NCBI RefSeq assembly: GCF_007644045.2
Contig: NZ_VMDW02000090.1
Location: forward strand, 31,762 to 95,761
DNA: 64,000 nt
From: Vogesella urethralis
GTDB taxonomy: Bacteria; Pseudomonadota; Gammaproteobacteria; Burkholderiales; Chromobacteriaceae
Reading direction: 5' to 3'
Of the stretch, positions 17,824-27,696 are shown in pieces (position 1 is the stretch's first letter; every line of letters begins with the position of its first letter). The translations under genes and the position numbers were made by a program. The notes beneath the pieces are model-generated. The model was not told the DNA's origin. It saw only the letters and a program-made list of their open reading frames with translations, and did no database searches.

Positions 17824-18909
17824 ATGCCGAAGAAACTTGCTGTCAATGCGGTAAGTCTGGCGCTGGATAGCGCGCAACTGGTGCACGACAACCTGTCCGG
17901 CGCGGTGGCCATCGGCGATACCTTGTGGGTGGCCGGCGACGAAGCCTGCGGCCTGGACCGCCTGCTGCGCGATCGCCATGCCGAGGGCTTGCACTTCGTG
18001 GCCGATGGCCATTACCCGCTGGCCGATTACCTCGACCTGCCGGATAGCGCCGACATCGAAGCCGACCTGGAAGGCCTGGCGGTGGCCGATGGCTATCTGT
18101 GGCTGGTAGGCTCGCACGGGCTGAAGCGCAAGGCGCCGAGGCCGGAACGCGATGCTGCGGCCAACCTGAAGCGGCTGGCCACCGTCAGTCACGACGGCAA
18201 CCGCTGCCTGCTGGTGCGCATCCCGCTGCAAGACGACGGCGACGGCGTATTTTCGCTGCAGAAAAGCACGGCAGACGGACGCTCGGCTGCCATACTCAAG
18301 GGCAAGAAAAAGCACAACGAGCTCACGGCCTTGCTGGCCGACGATCCACAGCTGGCGCCGTTCATGGCCATTCCCGGCAAGGACAACGGTTTTGACGTGG
18401 AAGGTCTGGCGGCAGTAGATGGCCGCCTGCTGCTGGGCTTGCGTGGCCCGGTGTTGCGCGGCTGGAGTTGCCTGCTGGAAGTGCGGGTGGCCGAGCACAA
18501 GGGCGAATTGCGCCTGCAGCCGCTGGACGACAGTGGCCTGCTGTACCGCAAGCACTTCCTGCCATTGGCGGGGCTGGGCGTGCGCGACTTGTACCTGGAT
18601 GGCGACGACCTGATGCTGCTGGCCGGGCCGACCATGGTGCTGGACGGTGCCGTGCGCGTGTTCCGCTGGCAGGGCGCACGCGGCTTGCTGGCCGGTGTGG
18701 CAGCAGGCGAAGCGGCTGCCTTGTGGTGGGACGGCGTGCACGAGCACCTGGCGCTGCCGCACGGCAAGGGGGTGGATCGGGCCGAGGCGTTGTGCGCCAT
18801 GCCGGCGCACTGGCTGGGCGAGCTGGCCTGGCTGGTGCTGTACGACGCGCCGTCTGCCAAGCGCAAGCCGCAGCCCGGAGTGGTGTACGGTGATGTGATG
18901 ACGCGCTAG
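17824..18909 (+). CDS. DUF3616 family protein
   Basis: 361 residues with no signal peptide or membrane helix. Repeated DxEGLA-type strands (EADLEGLAVADG near residue 80 and GFDVEGLAAVDG near 195) suggest a beta-propeller-like fold, consistent with DUF3616. AAAGGAG precedes the ATG. It follows the ferredoxin after 18 nt, so it is probably in the moeA operon. Biochemical function unknown. Confidence 0.8.
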   Translation: MPKKLAVNAVSLALDSAQLVHDNLSGAVAIGDTLWVAGDEACGLDRLLRDRHAEGLHFVADGHYPLADYLDLPDSADIEADLEGLAVADGYLWLVGSHGLKRKAPRPERDAAANLKRLATVSHDGNRCLLVRIPLQDDGDGVFSLQKSTADGRSAAILKGKKKHNELTALLADDPQLAPFMAIPGKDNGFDVEGLAAVDGRLLLGLRGPVLRGWSCLLEVRVAEHKGELRLQPLDDSGLLYRKHFLPLAGLGVRDLYLDGDDLMLLAGPTMVLDGAVRVFRWQGARGLLAGVAAGEAAALWWDGVHEHLALPHGKGVDRAEALCAMPAHWLGELAWLVLYDAPSAKRKPQPGVVYGDVMTR

Positions 18910-18976
18910 CGCGCGACACGGCAAAGCTGCGTACAATGCGCGGCTGTTCAATGACGAAGCAAGCAAAGGAAACCCC

Positions 18977-19186
18977 ATGTCGCGCAAAAAGAACGACATC
19001 GACGAGCTGGACGATGAAACCCTGGCCCTGCTGGCCTGGTGCACCGAGGTAGAAGCCCACCTGGTCGCCGCCGGCGCCACCGAGGCGGAAGCGCAAGACC
19101 ACATCGAAGAGCAGGCCGAGTGGTATACCGACATGTTCTACGATGGCCTCAGCCCGGCCGAGGCCGCCAAGCAGGCGCTGGCATGA
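18977..19186 (+). CDS. Small acidic protein, unknown function
   Basis: 69 residues, MSRKKNDIDELDDETLALLA onward, strongly acidic and predicted helical, with AAAGGA upstream. Its stop overlaps the exonuclease start (ATGA), which implies co-translation. The acid-rich helical make-up could fit a regulator or partner of the exonuclease, but no homology is claimed. TACAAT at about 18931 could serve as a -10 element. Confidence 0.65.
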   Translation: MSRKKNDIDELDDETLALLAWCTEVEAHLVAAGATEAEAQDHIEEQAEWYTDMFYDGLSPAEAAKQALA

Positions 19187-19797
19187 GCCAGCGGCTGGCC
19201 GTTATCGACTTTGAAACCACCGGCGTGGCGCCGGGGCCGCAGGGGCGGGCTACCGAAATCGGTATCGTGCTGCTGGAAGCAGGCGAGGTGGTGGACCGCT
19301 ACCAGAGCCTGATGAACGCCGGCGTGTGGGTGCCGCCGATGATCCAGCAGCTTACCGGCATCAGCAATGCCATGCTGCAGGCGGCGCCGCCGGCTGCGCA
19401 GGTGATGGCCGAGGCGGCGCGTTTTGTCGGCAGTGCGCCGCTGGTGGCGCACAACGCCAGCTTCGATAGTAAGTTCTGGGACTACGAGCTGGGTTTGCTG
19501 GGCCTGCAGCGCAAGCAGGCGTTTGCCTGCACACTGCTGCTGTCTCGCCGGCTGTTGCCGCAGGCGCCGGATCACAAGCTTGGCACGCTGACGCGCTGGG
19601 CGGGCCTGCCAGCCACCGGCCGGACGCACCGCGCGCTGGCCGATGCCGAAATGGCGGCCAACCTGTGGCACTATCTGCAGCACACCTTGCAGCAGCGTCA
19701 TGGCGTGCGCCAACCCGGTCACGATTTGCTGTGCAAGCTGCAGAAAGTACCCGCCGCCAAGGTGGCGCAGTACCTGCAGCAGGTGGCCACGGCCTGA
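19183..19797 (+). CDS. DnaQ-like 3'-5' exonuclease (DEDDh)
   Basis: 204 residues. Exo I motif VIDFETTG (D and E about residues 8-10), Exo II at VAHNASFDSKF, and Exo III HRALADAE (His-x4-Asp) form the DEDDh set. It lacks extra domains, so it is either a proofreading-subunit relative or a stand-alone exonuclease. The longer frame upstream is out of frame with the acidic gene it overlaps, so ATG 19183 is chosen. Confidence 0.88.
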   Translation: MSQRLAVIDFETTGVAPGPQGRATEIGIVLLEAGEVVDRYQSLMNAGVWVPPMIQQLTGISNAMLQAAPPAAQVMAEAARFVGSAPLVAHNASFDSKFWDYELGLLGLQRKQAFACTLLLSRRLLPQAPDHKLGTLTRWAGLPATGRTHRALADAEMAANLWHYLQHTLQQRHGVRQPGHDLLCKLQKVPAAKVAQYLQQVATA

Positions 19798-19819
19798 GCT
19801 GTCGCGCCAAACGTTCAAA

Positions 19820-19850
19820 AACAAACCCCGCCACGGCGGGGTTTGTTGCG
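19820..19850. terminator. Bidirectional terminator between convergent genes
   Basis: A symmetric stem AACAAACCCCG / CGGGGTTTGTT with a short loop. It serves the exonuclease unit on the plus strand and the moaC unit on the minus strand. Confidence 0.8.
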
Positions 19851-19864
19851 TCTGGCGAGGCGGT

Positions 19865-20431
19865 TCAGGGTTGGCCGCTGACCATCTCTCCGCTGACGAA
19901 GAAGGCACCGCCGGCCACGTGGTGCAAGCTGCGCAGGCCGTCGTGCCCGTCGAAGTGCCAGCGGCCGTCGCTGAAGACGCGGCTGTCGGCCTGGGCGGCG
20001 ACCACCTCGGCGATAAACAGGTCGTACTGTTGCTGGTTGTGCGGTTCCTGGATGATGCGGCATTCCAGGTAGGCGCTGCAGCCGGCGACCAGCGGCGCGC
20101 CGATGCGCTGCGCCGGCATGGGTTGCAGCTCGCTGGCGGCAAACTTGTCGCAGTCGGCGCCACTGGCGCTGCCGGCGGCGACCACCGCGTGGGCCTGGTC
20201 GCGGCCGGGCACGTTCAGCGCAAACTCGCCGGAGGCTTCCATCAGCTTGCGGGTATGGGTGGCCTTGTCGATCACCACCAGGATTTTCGGCGGGTCGAAA
20301 TCCAGTGGCATGGCCCAGGCGGCGGCCATCACGTTGTGGTGCCCGTCGTGGGCGCTGCTCACCAGTACGGTCGGGCCGTGATTCAGCAGGCGGTAGACTT
20401 TGTCGAGCGGCACGGCTTGCAGGGTGCTCAT
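19865..20431 (-). CDS. Flavin reductase-like, FMN-binding split-barrel protein
   Basis: 188 residues starting [40 protein letters not shown] is the FMN phosphate-binding region of the flavin reductase/DUF447-like family, with [15 protein letters not shown] as the second motif. By family it is either an NAD(P)H:flavin oxidoreductase or an FMN protein of unknown partner. The start overlaps the moaC stop by 4 nt, so the two are an operon. Confidence 0.88.
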   Translation of the reverse strand: MSTLQAVPLDKVYRLLNHGPTVLVSSAHDGHHNVMAAAWAMPLDFDPPKILVVIDKATHTRKLMEASGEFALNVPGRDQAHAVVAAGSASGADCDKFAASELQPMPAQRIGAPLVAGCSAYLECRIIQEPHNQQQYDLFIAEVVAAQADSRVFSDGRWHFDGHDGLRSLHHVAGGAFFVSGEMVSGQP

Positions 20432-20928
20432 GGCGCCACCTCCGCGTCTTCGGCATCGGCACGCCAGTGGCCGCTCTTGCCGCCCTGTTTTTCCAGCAGC
20501 CGCACGCCGGCGATAGTCATGCCGCGGTCGACGGCTTTCAGCATGTCGTACACGGTCAGCAGGCCGGCCATGACGGCGCTGAGTGCTTCCATTTCCACAC
20601 CGGTGCGGCCAACCGTTTCGGCAGTCACAGTGAGGTGCAGGCGGCAGGCGTCGTCCTGGTAGCGGAAATCCACCGCCACGTGGCTGAGCGCCAGCGGGTG
20701 GCACAGTGGAATCAGGTCGGCGGTGCGCTTGCTGCCCTGGATGGCGGCGATACGGGCAATGCCCAGTACGTCGCCTTTCTTGCTGTTGCCGGCTTGCAGC
20801 AGCGCGTAGGTGTCGGCGTGCATGCTGATATGGCCGCTGGCAACTGCCACACGGCGGGTTTCGGCCTTGCTGCCGACGTCGACCATATGGGCCTGGCCGC
20901 TGGCGTCAAAGTGGGTGAGGGTGCTCAT
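20428..20928 (-). CDS. moaC: Cyclic pyranopterin monophosphate synthase
   Basis: Converts the MoaA product to cyclic pyranopterin monophosphate in molybdenum cofactor synthesis. 166 residues, with [21 protein letters not shown] and KAVDRGM motifs intact. The decamer lies inside at 20605. Divergent from tig across a 356-base gap. Confidence 0.96.
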   Translation of the reverse strand: MSTLTHFDASGQAHMVDVGSKAETRRVAVASGHISMHADTYALLQAGNSKKGDVLGIARIAAIQGSKRTADLIPLCHPLALSHVAVDFRYQDDACRLHLTVTAETVGRTGVEMEALSAVMAGLLTVYDMLKAVDRGMTIAGVRLLEKQGGKSGHWRADAEDAEVAP

Positions 20929-21284
20929 GCGTAATGATCATGATGTGAGGGTGGCCTACGATAACGCGGGGCAAGGTTGGCCGCAATCGGCCGGGCGGCG
21001 TAGTGGGGCAAGCGCCTGATTTGATGGGGGGCGGTGCGAACCAGCTGGCGGGCAGGACAGGGCAACGGCATCGTGGACTGTTCAATTCGACACTGCGTGC
21101 TATACTCGCCCTTTGCTTTGGCCGCCTGCCTTGGCCCGTTTTGCGGGCTGACACGCAGCTCGACAATACATATTTCATGGCGCTGGAAAGCAAAATCTGC
21201 AAGATTCCCCAAGCATCGCGGTTTACCCGATGGCTTTCCCGCTTCTGGCTACAACCCCACACCTTTTGAATCTAAGGATTGGAC
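20929..21284. other. Divergent intergenic region moaC / tig
   Basis: No gene seen. It holds a decamer copy at 20975-20984 in the extended AAGGTTGGCCGC form. A possible tig promoter has TGTTCA (21079-21084), 16-base spacing and TATACT (21101-21106), giving a long leader of about 170 nt. AAGGA at 21274-21278 is the tig ribosome site. I see no tRNA or riboswitch fold. Confidence 0.5.
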
Positions 21285-22586
21285 ATGCAAGTACAACTGG
21301 AAACGCTGAGCGGCCTGGAGCGTCGCATGAGCATTGCACTGCCGCTGGCTGCTATCGACGCCCAAGTGGCCGACCGCCTGAAGCGCGTAGCGCGCACCGC
21401 CAAGATCCAGGGTTTCCGCCCGGGCAAGGCTCCGGCCAAGATCATCGAAGCCAACTACGGCGCCCAAGTGCGTGAAGAAGTGCTGGGCGAGCAAGTTCAG
21501 CAGAGCTTCTACAAGGCTGCCGTTGAGCAGAAGCTGCGCGTAGCCGGCTACCCGCGTTTCGAACCGGCCGAAGGCGATGCCGAGACCTTCAAGTTCTCCG
21601 CTTCCTTCGAGGTATACCCGGAGATCGTGATCGGCGAACTGGCCGGCAAGGAAATCGAAAAGCCGAACACCGAAGTGACCGACGCTGAAATCGACAAGAC
21701 TGTCGACATCCTGCGCAAGCAACGCACCCGTTTCAACCGTGTTGAGCGCGAAGCTGCCAACGGCGACCGCGTGATCATCGACTTCAAAGGCACCATCGAC
21801 GGCGTAGCCTTCGAAGGCGGCAGCAGCGAGAACTTCCCGTTCATGCTGGGTCAGGGCCAGATGCTGCCGGAATTCGAAGCCGGCATCATCGGCGCCAAAG
21901 AAGGCGAAACCAAGACCGTGGAAGTGAACTTCCCGGCTGATTATCATGGTCAGGACGTGGCTGGCAAAACTGCCGTGTTCGAGATCACCGTGAAAAACGT
22001 AGCGGCTGCCGAACTGCCGGAAGTGAACGAAGAATTCGCCAAGCTGCTGGGTATTGCCGACGGTGACGTGGCCAAGATGCGCGCTGAAATCCGCAAGAAC
22101 GTTGAGCGTGAAGTGAAACGCCGCCTGTCCGCCCAGGTGAAAGAAAACGTGATGCAAGCCCTGATCGACGTGACCCCGATCGACCTGCCGAAAGCGCTGG
22201 TAGACCTGGAAGTGGGCCGTCTGATGGACCAGGCTCGTCAAGACCTGCAACAGCGCGGCATGAAGCTGCAAGACATGCCGCTGCCGGCTGACCTGTTCAC
22301 CAAGCAAGCCGAGCGCCGCGTGGCTCTGGGCCTGATCCTGGCGCAAGTGGTAGAAGCCAACCAGCTGGAAGCCAAGCCGGAGCAAGTAAAAGCCCTGGTG
22401 GAAGAGTTCGCCGAAAGCTACGAGCAGCCGCAAGACGTGATCGACTGGTACTACGCTGAAGCCGGCCGCCTGGAAGGCCCGACTTCGATGGTGCTGGAAG
22501 ATAATGTGGTTGAATTTGTGCTGGGTCGCGCCAATGTTGTACAGAAGGATGTTTCCTTCGAAACCCTGATGGGCAACAACGCCTGA
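21285..22586 (+). CDS. tig: Trigger factor
   Basis: Ribosome-bound chaperone and prolyl isomerase. 433 residues: the N-terminal ribosome-docking motif appears as GFRPGKAPAKI (about residues 44-54), then an FKBP domain (about 155-245), then the helical C-terminal chaperone arms. An in-frame TTG at 21279 is rejected in favour of the ATG with AAGGA at good spacing. The order tig-clpP-clpX-lon is conserved. Confidence 0.97.
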   Translation: MQVQLETLSGLERRMSIALPLAAIDAQVADRLKRVARTAKIQGFRPGKAPAKIIEANYGAQVREEVLGEQVQQSFYKAAVEQKLRVAGYPRFEPAEGDAETFKFSASFEVYPEIVIGELAGKEIEKPNTEVTDAEIDKTVDILRKQRTRFNRVEREAANGDRVIIDFKGTIDGVAFEGGSSENFPFMLGQGQMLPEFEAGIIGAKEGETKTVEVNFPADYHGQDVAGKTAVFEITVKNVAAAELPEVNEEFAKLLGIADGDVAKMRAEIRKNVEREVKRRLSAQVKENVMQALIDVTPIDLPKALVDLEVGRLMDQARQDLQQRGMKLQDMPLPADLFTKQAERRVALGLILAQVVEANQLEAKPEQVKALVEEFAESYEQPQDVIDWYYAEAGRLEGPTSMVLEDNVVEFVLGRANVVQKDVSFETLMGNNA

Positions 22587-22613
22587 TCTGTATCACTGCA
22601 ACCGGAGAGGTCG

Positions 22614-23246
22614 ATGAAATCGATGTTTGAACCGCAAGGTCTGGGCCTGGTGCCCATGGTGGTGGAGCAAAGTGGCCGTGGCGAACGCGCCTACGACATT
22701 TTCTCGCGCCTGCTGAAGGAGCGTATCGTGTTCCTGGTAGGCCCCGTTACCGACGAGTCGGCCAATCTGGTGGTAGCACAGCTGCTGTTCCTGGAGTCGG
22801 AGAATCCGGACAAGGACATCTACCTGTACATCAACTCGCCTGGCGGTTCCATTACCGCCGGCATGTCGATCTACGACACGATGAACTTCATCAAGCCGGA
22901 TGTCTCCACCCTGTGCATTGGCCAGGCTGCCAGCATGGGTGCTTTCCTGCTGTCTGCCGGTGCCAAGGGCAAGCGCTTTGCGCTGCCGAACAGCCGCGTG
23001 ATGATCCACCAGCCGCTGCTGTACGGTGGCGGCCTGAGCGGCCAGGTGACCGATATCGAAATTCATGCCCGCGAACTGGTGAAAACCAAGGCGCACATGA
23101 ACGAACTGCTGGCCAAACATACCGGCCAGACCATCGAACAAGTACAAGCCGATACCGAACGCGACAACTTTATGTCTGCCGAGCAGAGCCGTGAATACGG
23201 CCTGATCGACAAGGTGCTGAGTTCGCGTCTGGATGCGGCTGTTTAA
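22614..23246 (+). CDS. clpP: ATP-dependent Clp protease proteolytic subunit
   Basis: 210-residue serine peptidase that forms a tetradecamer with ClpX or ClpA. Catalytic Ser is at about 107 in [11 protein letters not shown] and His at about 132 in VMIHQPL, with Asp in the QADTERD region. GAGAGG precedes the ATG. It is 17 nt from clpX. Confidence 0.98.
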   Translation: MKSMFEPQGLGLVPMVVEQSGRGERAYDIFSRLLKERIVFLVGPVTDESANLVVAQLLFLESENPDKDIYLYINSPGGSITAGMSIYDTMNFIKPDVSTLCIGQAASMGAFLLSAGAKGKRFALPNSRVMIHQPLLYGGGLSGQVTDIEIHARELVKTKAHMNELLAKHTGQTIEQVQADTERDNFMSAEQSREYGLIDKVLSSRLDAAV

Positions 23247-23263
23247 TTCAGGACGTCTATCTG

Positions 23264-24553
23264 ATGGCAGACAAAGGCAGTAACGACAAGCTGCTGTACT
23301 GCTCCTTCTGCGGCAAGAGCCAGCACGAGGTGCAGCGTCTGATCGCCGGCCCGCAGGTCTACATCTGCAACGAGTGTGTAGACCTGTGCGGCGACATCAT
23401 TCGCGAAGAGACAGAAGCCAAGATCGGCGACAAGGCCGAGTCGGGCGCACCGCCTGCCTTGCCGACGCCGCAGGAAATCCGCAGCACGCTGGACCAGTAC
23501 ATCATTGGCCAGGACCCGGCCAAGAAGTCGCTGGCGGTGGCGGTGTACAACCACTACAAACGGCTGTACACCCCTAGCAGCAAGGACGACGTGGAGCTGT
23601 CCAAGAGCAACATCCTGCTGATCGGCCCCACCGGCTCCGGCAAGACGCTGCTGGCGCAGACCCTGGCCAAGCTGCTGGACGTGCCGTTCGTGATTGCGGA
23701 CGCCACCACGCTGACCGAAGCCGGCTACGTGGGCGAAGATGTCGAGCACATCATCCAGAAACTGCTGCAGAAGTGCGACTACGACGTAGAAAAAGCACAG
23801 CGTGGCATCGTGTACCTGGACGAGATCGACAAGATTTCCCGCAAGTCGGAAAACCCGTCCATCACCCGCGACGTGTCGGGCGAGGGCGTGCAGCAGGCAC
23901 TGCTGAAGCTGATCGAAGGCACGGTGGCTTCGGTACCGCCGCAAGGTGGCCGCAAGCACCCGAACCAGGAGTTCATCCAGGTTGACACCACCAACATCCT
24001 GTTCATTTGCGGTGGCGCGTTTGATGGTCTGGAAAAGATCATCCGCCGTCGCTCGGAAAAGGGCGGTATCGGCTTTGGTGCCGAGGTGATGTCCAAGGAA
24101 GACGGCAAGTCGATCAGCACGCTGTTCCGCGAGGTAGAGCCGGAAGACCTGATCAAGTTCGGCCTTATCCCCGAGCTGATCGGCCGTCTGCCGGTAGTGA
24201 CCACGCTGGAAGAGCTGGACGAAGAAGCGCTGGTCAGCATCCTGACCCAGCCGCGTAACGCGCTGATCAAGCAGTACCAGCGTCTGTTCGCGATGGAGCA
24301 GGTAGAGCTGGAAGTGCTGCCGTCGGCGCTGCGTGTGATTGCCAAGCAGGCGCTGATTCGCAAGACCGGCGCCCGTGGCTTGCGTTCCATTCTGGAACGC
24401 TCGCTGCTGGATACCATGTACGAACTGCCGTCGCTGGAAGGCGTCAGCAAGGTCGTTGTAGACGAAAAAGTGATCGAGCAAGGCCAGAAACCGGCTTTCA
24501 TCATGGCGCAGCCGGAAGCCCCGGCTGACGAGGCTGCCGCCAAGTCTGCCTGA
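23264..24553 (+). CDS. clpX: ATP-dependent Clp protease ATP-binding subunit ClpX
   Basis: 429-residue AAA+ unfoldase. The N-terminal zinc finger has CSFCGKS and CNECVDLC. Walker A is GPTGSGKT near residue 120, Walker [10 protein letters not shown], and the ClpP-contact loop region follows. Full length and in the canonical order. Confidence 0.98.
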   Translation: MADKGSNDKLLYCSFCGKSQHEVQRLIAGPQVYICNECVDLCGDIIREETEAKIGDKAESGAPPALPTPQEIRSTLDQYIIGQDPAKKSLAVAVYNHYKRLYTPSSKDDVELSKSNILLIGPTGSGKTLLAQTLAKLLDVPFVIADATTLTEAGYVGEDVEHIIQKLLQKCDYDVEKAQRGIVYLDEIDKISRKSENPSITRDVSGEGVQQALLKLIEGTVASVPPQGGRKHPNQEFIQVDTTNILFICGGAFDGLEKIIRRRSEKGGIGFGAEVMSKEDGKSISTLFREVEPEDLIKFGLIPELIGRLPVVTTLEELDEEALVSILTQPRNALIKQYQRLFAMEQVELEVLPSALRVIAKQALIRKTGARGLRSILERSLLDTMYELPSLEGVSKVVVDEKVIEQGQKPAFIMAQPEAPADEAAAKSA

Positions 24554-24578
24554 TTGCTGGACGGGTTCCCTGTTCGCC

Positions 24579-24607
24579 AAACCGCCCGCGAGGGCGGTTT
24601 TTGTTTG
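24579..24607 (+). terminator. Terminator after clpX
   Basis: AAACCGCCC / GGGCGGTTT around GCGA, followed by TTGTTTG. It separates the tig-clpPX unit from lon, which has its own upstream region. Confidence 0.85.
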
Positions 24608-24633
24608 CAGCTGTTATTAAGTGCTTTAGCATG

Positions 24634-24659
24634 CTTGATATGGTCAGATTTGCCCACAT
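24634..24659 (+). promoter_or_regulatory. Possible heat-shock (sigma-32 type) promoter of lon
   Basis: CTTGATA (24634-24640) and CCCACAT (24653-24659) resemble the sigma-32 boxes CTTGAAA and CCCCATnT. The 12-base spacing is slightly short. lon is a classic heat-shock gene, which supports the reading. Confidence 0.35.
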
Positions 24660-24701
24660 CTGCCACTAGACTGAATTCCACCAAGAGCAAGGTTAGGTGA
24701 T

Positions 24702-27116
24702 ATGCCACAACCCGCCGAACTAAAAGACCAAGCCACCCTCGCGCTGCTGCCCCTGCGTGACGTGGTGGTGTTTCCACACATGGTGATTCCGCTGTTTGTG
24801 GGCCGACCCAAATCCATCAAGGCGCTGGAACAGGCCATGGAAGAGGGCAAGCAGATCCTGCTGGTGGCGCAACGCGCCGCCGACAAGGACGAGCCCCAGG
24901 CGGACGACCTGCACGAGATCGGTACCATCGCCAGCATCCTGCAGATGCTGAAGCTGCCGGACGGCACGGTGAAGGTGCTGGTTGAAGGCCGTCAGCGTGC
25001 CAAGTTGGCCGCAGTGCAGGATCACGAAGAATACTTTACCGCCACCATCGATCCGGTGCCTTTCGATAGCGAAGACACGCCGGAAGTGGAGGCGCTGCGT
25101 CGCGCACTGCTGGCCCAGTTCGAGCAGTTCGTGAAGCTGAACAAGAAAGTGCCTGCCGAGGTGCTGTCCTCGTTGTCCGGCGTCGACAAGGCTGGCCGTC
25201 TGGCTGACTCGGTGGTGGTGCACCTGCCGCTGCGTCTGGAAAACAAGCAGGAAGTGCTGGAGATGTTCGACATCAAGGCGCGCATCGAGCACCTGCTTGC
25301 CATGATGGAAAGCGAGATCGACATCCTGCAGGTGGAAAAGCGCATCCGTGGCCGCGTCAAGCGCCAGATGGAAAAGAGCCAGCGCGAGTACTACCTGAAC
25401 GAGCAGGTCAAGGCCATCCAGAAAGAGCTGGGTGAAGGCGAGGAAGGTAACGACCTCGATGAACTGGAGCGCAAGATCAAGGCCGCCGGCATGAGCAAGG
25501 ACGGCAAGGAAAAGGCGCTGTCCGAGCTGAAGAAACTGCGCATGATGTCGCCGATGTCTGCCGAAGCCACCGTGGTGCGCAACTACATCGAAACACTGAT
25601 CGATCTGCCCTGGAAGAAAAAGAGCAAGATCAGCAAGGATATCGATGCGGCGGAAACCGTACTCGACGAAGACCACTTTGGCCTGGAGAAGGTCAAGGAG
25701 CGCATTCTGGAGTACCTGGCGGTGCAGCAGCGCGTTGATCGCCTGAAAGCGCCTATCCTGTGCCTGGTAGGCCCACCGGGCGTGGGCAAGACCTCGCTGG
25801 GGCAGTCGATTGCCCGAGCCACCGGTCGCAAGTTCGTACGTATGGCGCTGGGCGGCGTGCGCGACGAGTCCGAGATCCGCGGTCACCGTCGTACCTACAT
25901 CGGCTCCATGCCGGGCAAGGTGCTGCAGAACATGACCAAGGTGGGTGTGAAAAACCCGCTGTTCCTGCTGGACGAAGTGGACAAGCTGGGTGCCGACTTC
26001 CGTGGCGACCCGTCCGCGGCGCTGCTGGAGGTGCTGGACCCGGAACAGAACCACGCCTTTGTCGACCATTACGCCGAGGTGGATTTCGATCTGTCCGACG
26101 TGATGTTCGTGGCTACCGCCAACTCGCTGAATATTCCGCCGGCGCTGCTGGACCGTATGGAAATCATCCGTCTGGCCGGCTACACCGAGGACGAAAAGGT
26201 CAACATCGCCACCACCTACCTGCTGCCCAAGCAGATGAAGAACAACGGTGTGGTGGAAGGCGAGCTGGTAGTGCAAGAGGCGGCCATTCGCGACATCGTG
26301 CGCTACTACACCCGTGAAGCGGGCGTACGTAGCCTGGATCGCGAGATTGCCAAGATCTGCCGCAAGGTGGTGACTGCGCACAGCAGCAAGAAGAGCGACA
26401 AGGTGACCAAGACCACGGTCAGCAGCAAGACCCTGGAAAAATACCTGGGCGTGCGCCGTTTCGACTTTGGCTTGGCCGAAGAAGAAAACCGCATTGGTCA
26501 GGTGACTGGCTTGGCCTGGACCGAAGTGGGCGGCGAGCTGCTCACCATCGAGGCGGTCGCCTTGCCGGGGAAGGGCAATATCATCCGCACCGGCCAGCTG
26601 GGCGAGGTGATGCAGGAGTCGATTACCGCTGCCATGAGCGTGGTGCGCAGCCGTGCGCGTACGCTGGGTATCAAGCCGGACTTCTACGAGAAGCACGACA
26701 TGCATATCCACGTGCCGGAAGGCGCTACGCCGAAAGATGGCCCGTCGGCCGGTATTGCGATGACCACGGCGCTGGTGTCGGTGCTCACCGGCATCCCGGT
26801 GCGCGCTGATGTGGCGATGACCGGCGAGATCACGCTGCGCGGCGAAGTGCTGCCGATTGGCGGCTTGAAAGAGAAGCTGCTGGCCGCTCAACGCGGTGGC
26901 ATCAAGCGTGCGCTGATTCCGAAGGGCAACGTGAAAGACTTGGCCGAGATTCCGGCCAACATCAAAAACAAGCTCGAAATCCTGCCCGTTAAGTGGATCG
27001 ATGAGGTTTTGTCATACGCACTGGAAAGCGAGCCGCAGCCGCTAACCGAGGCAGAATTGGCTGTAACGCCCGCCGCTGCTGAAGTTGCGACAAAGTCCGC
27101 GCCGATGACGCATTAA
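24702..27116 (+). CDS. lon: ATP-dependent protease La
   Basis: 804-residue AAA+ protease. Order: N-terminal substrate domain (about 1-205), coiled-coil linker, Walker A GPPGVGKT near residue 356, Walker [10 protein letters not shown], and the C-terminal Ser-Lys protease with the catalytic Ser in GPSAGIAM (about 681) and Lys in the [10 protein letters not shown] stretch. The tail past residue 780 is Ala/Pro-rich and probably disordered. Confidence 0.98.
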   Translation: MPQPAELKDQATLALLPLRDVVVFPHMVIPLFVGRPKSIKALEQAMEEGKQILLVAQRAADKDEPQADDLHEIGTIASILQMLKLPDGTVKVLVEGRQRAKLAAVQDHEEYFTATIDPVPFDSEDTPEVEALRRALLAQFEQFVKLNKKVPAEVLSSLSGVDKAGRLADSVVVHLPLRLENKQEVLEMFDIKARIEHLLAMMESEIDILQVEKRIRGRVKRQMEKSQREYYLNEQVKAIQKELGEGEEGNDLDELERKIKAAGMSKDGKEKALSELKKLRMMSPMSAEATVVRNYIETLIDLPWKKKSKISKDIDAAETVLDEDHFGLEKVKERILEYLAVQQRVDRLKAPILCLVGPPGVGKTSLGQSIARATGRKFVRMALGGVRDESEIRGHRRTYIGSMPGKVLQNMTKVGVKNPLFLLDEVDKLGADFRGDPSAALLEVLDPEQNHAFVDHYAEVDFDLSDVMFVATANSLNIPPALLDRMEIIRLAGYTEDEKVNIATTYLLPKQMKNNGVVEGELVVQEAAIRDIVRYYTREAGVRSLDREIAKICRKVVTAHSSKKSDKVTKTTVSSKTLEKYLGVRRFDFGLAEEENRIGQVTGLAWTEVGGELLTIEAVALPGKGNIIRTGQLGEVMQESITAAMSVVRSRARTLGIKPDFYEKHDMHIHVPEGATPKDGPSAGIAMTTALVSVLTGIPVRADVAMTGEITLRGEVLPIGGLKEKLLAAQRGGIKRALIPKGNVKDLAEIPANIKNKLEILPVKWIDEVLSYALESEPQPLTEAELAVTPAAAEVATKSAPMTH

Positions 27117-27159
27117 TGACGCATTGTTTTGATTTGCTGAAGAAACCGCGCTAGCATCA

Positions 27160-27202
27160 GCTTTCAGGAGGGGGTGAAAACACGGTCACCCCCGCTGAAA
27201 GC
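27160..27202 (+). terminator. Large hairpin between lon and hupB
   Basis: Two stacked 8-bp stems: 27160-27167 with 27195-27202 and 27170-27177 with 27186-27193, separated by a small internal loop. No U-tract follows. It ends 3 nt before the hupB -35 box. It may end lon transcription or act in RNA decay. Confidence 0.5.
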
Positions 27203-27205
27203 CGC

Positions 27206-27235
27206 TTGACACAAGGATTTTGGCCTTGCTATAAA
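27206..27235 (+). promoter_or_regulatory. hupB promoter
   Basis: Consensus TTGACA (27206-27211), 18-base spacer and TATAAA (27230-27235) with an upstream TGC extension. Strong sigma-70 match, leader of about 50 nt, consistent with an abundant nucleoid protein. Confidence 0.75.
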
Positions 27236-27290
27236 GCTAGCGGTTTTATTCAGTACTCCGTACACCGAGAACGACGAAAGGGGACTTAAC

Positions 27291-27560
27291 GTGAACAAGT
27301 CTGAACTGATTGACGCTATCGCCGCCAAGGCAGACATTTCCAAAGCAGCTGCCGGCAAGGCACTGGACGGCATGATCGATGCTGTTACCGAAGCGCTGAA
27401 GGCTGGCGACACCGTCACTGTTGTAGGCTTTGGTACCTTCTACGTGGGCGAGCGCGCCGAGCGTAGTGGTCGCAACCCGAAGACTGGCGAGACCATTACC
27501 ATCGCTGCTGCCAAGTCTCCGAAATTCCGCGCCGGCAAGGCGCTGAAAGACGCGCTGTAA
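27291..27560 (+). CDS. hupB: DNA-binding protein HU-beta
   Basis: 89-residue nucleoid protein starting [20 protein letters not shown]. The conserved GFGTF turn and the DNA-embracing arm with [14 protein letters not shown] are intact. AAAGGGG precedes the start codon. Usually found next to lon, as here. Confidence 0.97.
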   Translation: MNKSELIDAIAAKADISKAAAGKALDGMIDAVTEALKAGDTVTVVGFGTFYVGERAERSGRNPKTGETITIAAAKSPKFRAGKALKDAL

Positions 27561-27568
27561 TCAGCGAC

Positions 27569-27590
27569 TGCCCGGCAGCAATGCCGGGCA
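27569..27590 (+). terminator. Hairpin after hupB
   Basis: TGCCCGGCA / TGCCGGGCA around GCAA, 9-bp perfect stem but no T run. It may protect the hupB 3' end or terminate weakly. Confidence 0.5.
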
Positions 27591-27644
27591 CCAGCGTGCC
27601 AGTCACTCTGCGCTGTCCCCGTAAAGGCTGCGCCAGACAATCAG

Positions 27645-27678
27645 CAAGGTGAACGGCCAACGTTCACCTTGTTTCTTT
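27645..27678 (+). terminator. Terminator upstream of ppiD
   Basis: CAAGGTGAAC / GTTCACCTTG (10 bp) around a 7-base loop, followed by TTTCTTT. It lies 19 nt before the ppiD ATG, so ppiD may depend on read-through or on a promoter I cannot identify. Confidence 0.75.
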
Positions 27679-27696
27679 GGTAGACCCCGATACGTC

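Noticed and set aside
21001..21284. tRNA or riboswitch in the long tig leader
   Set aside because: No cloverleaf with a T-loop (GTTCRA) or CCA-side pairing could be folded by eye.
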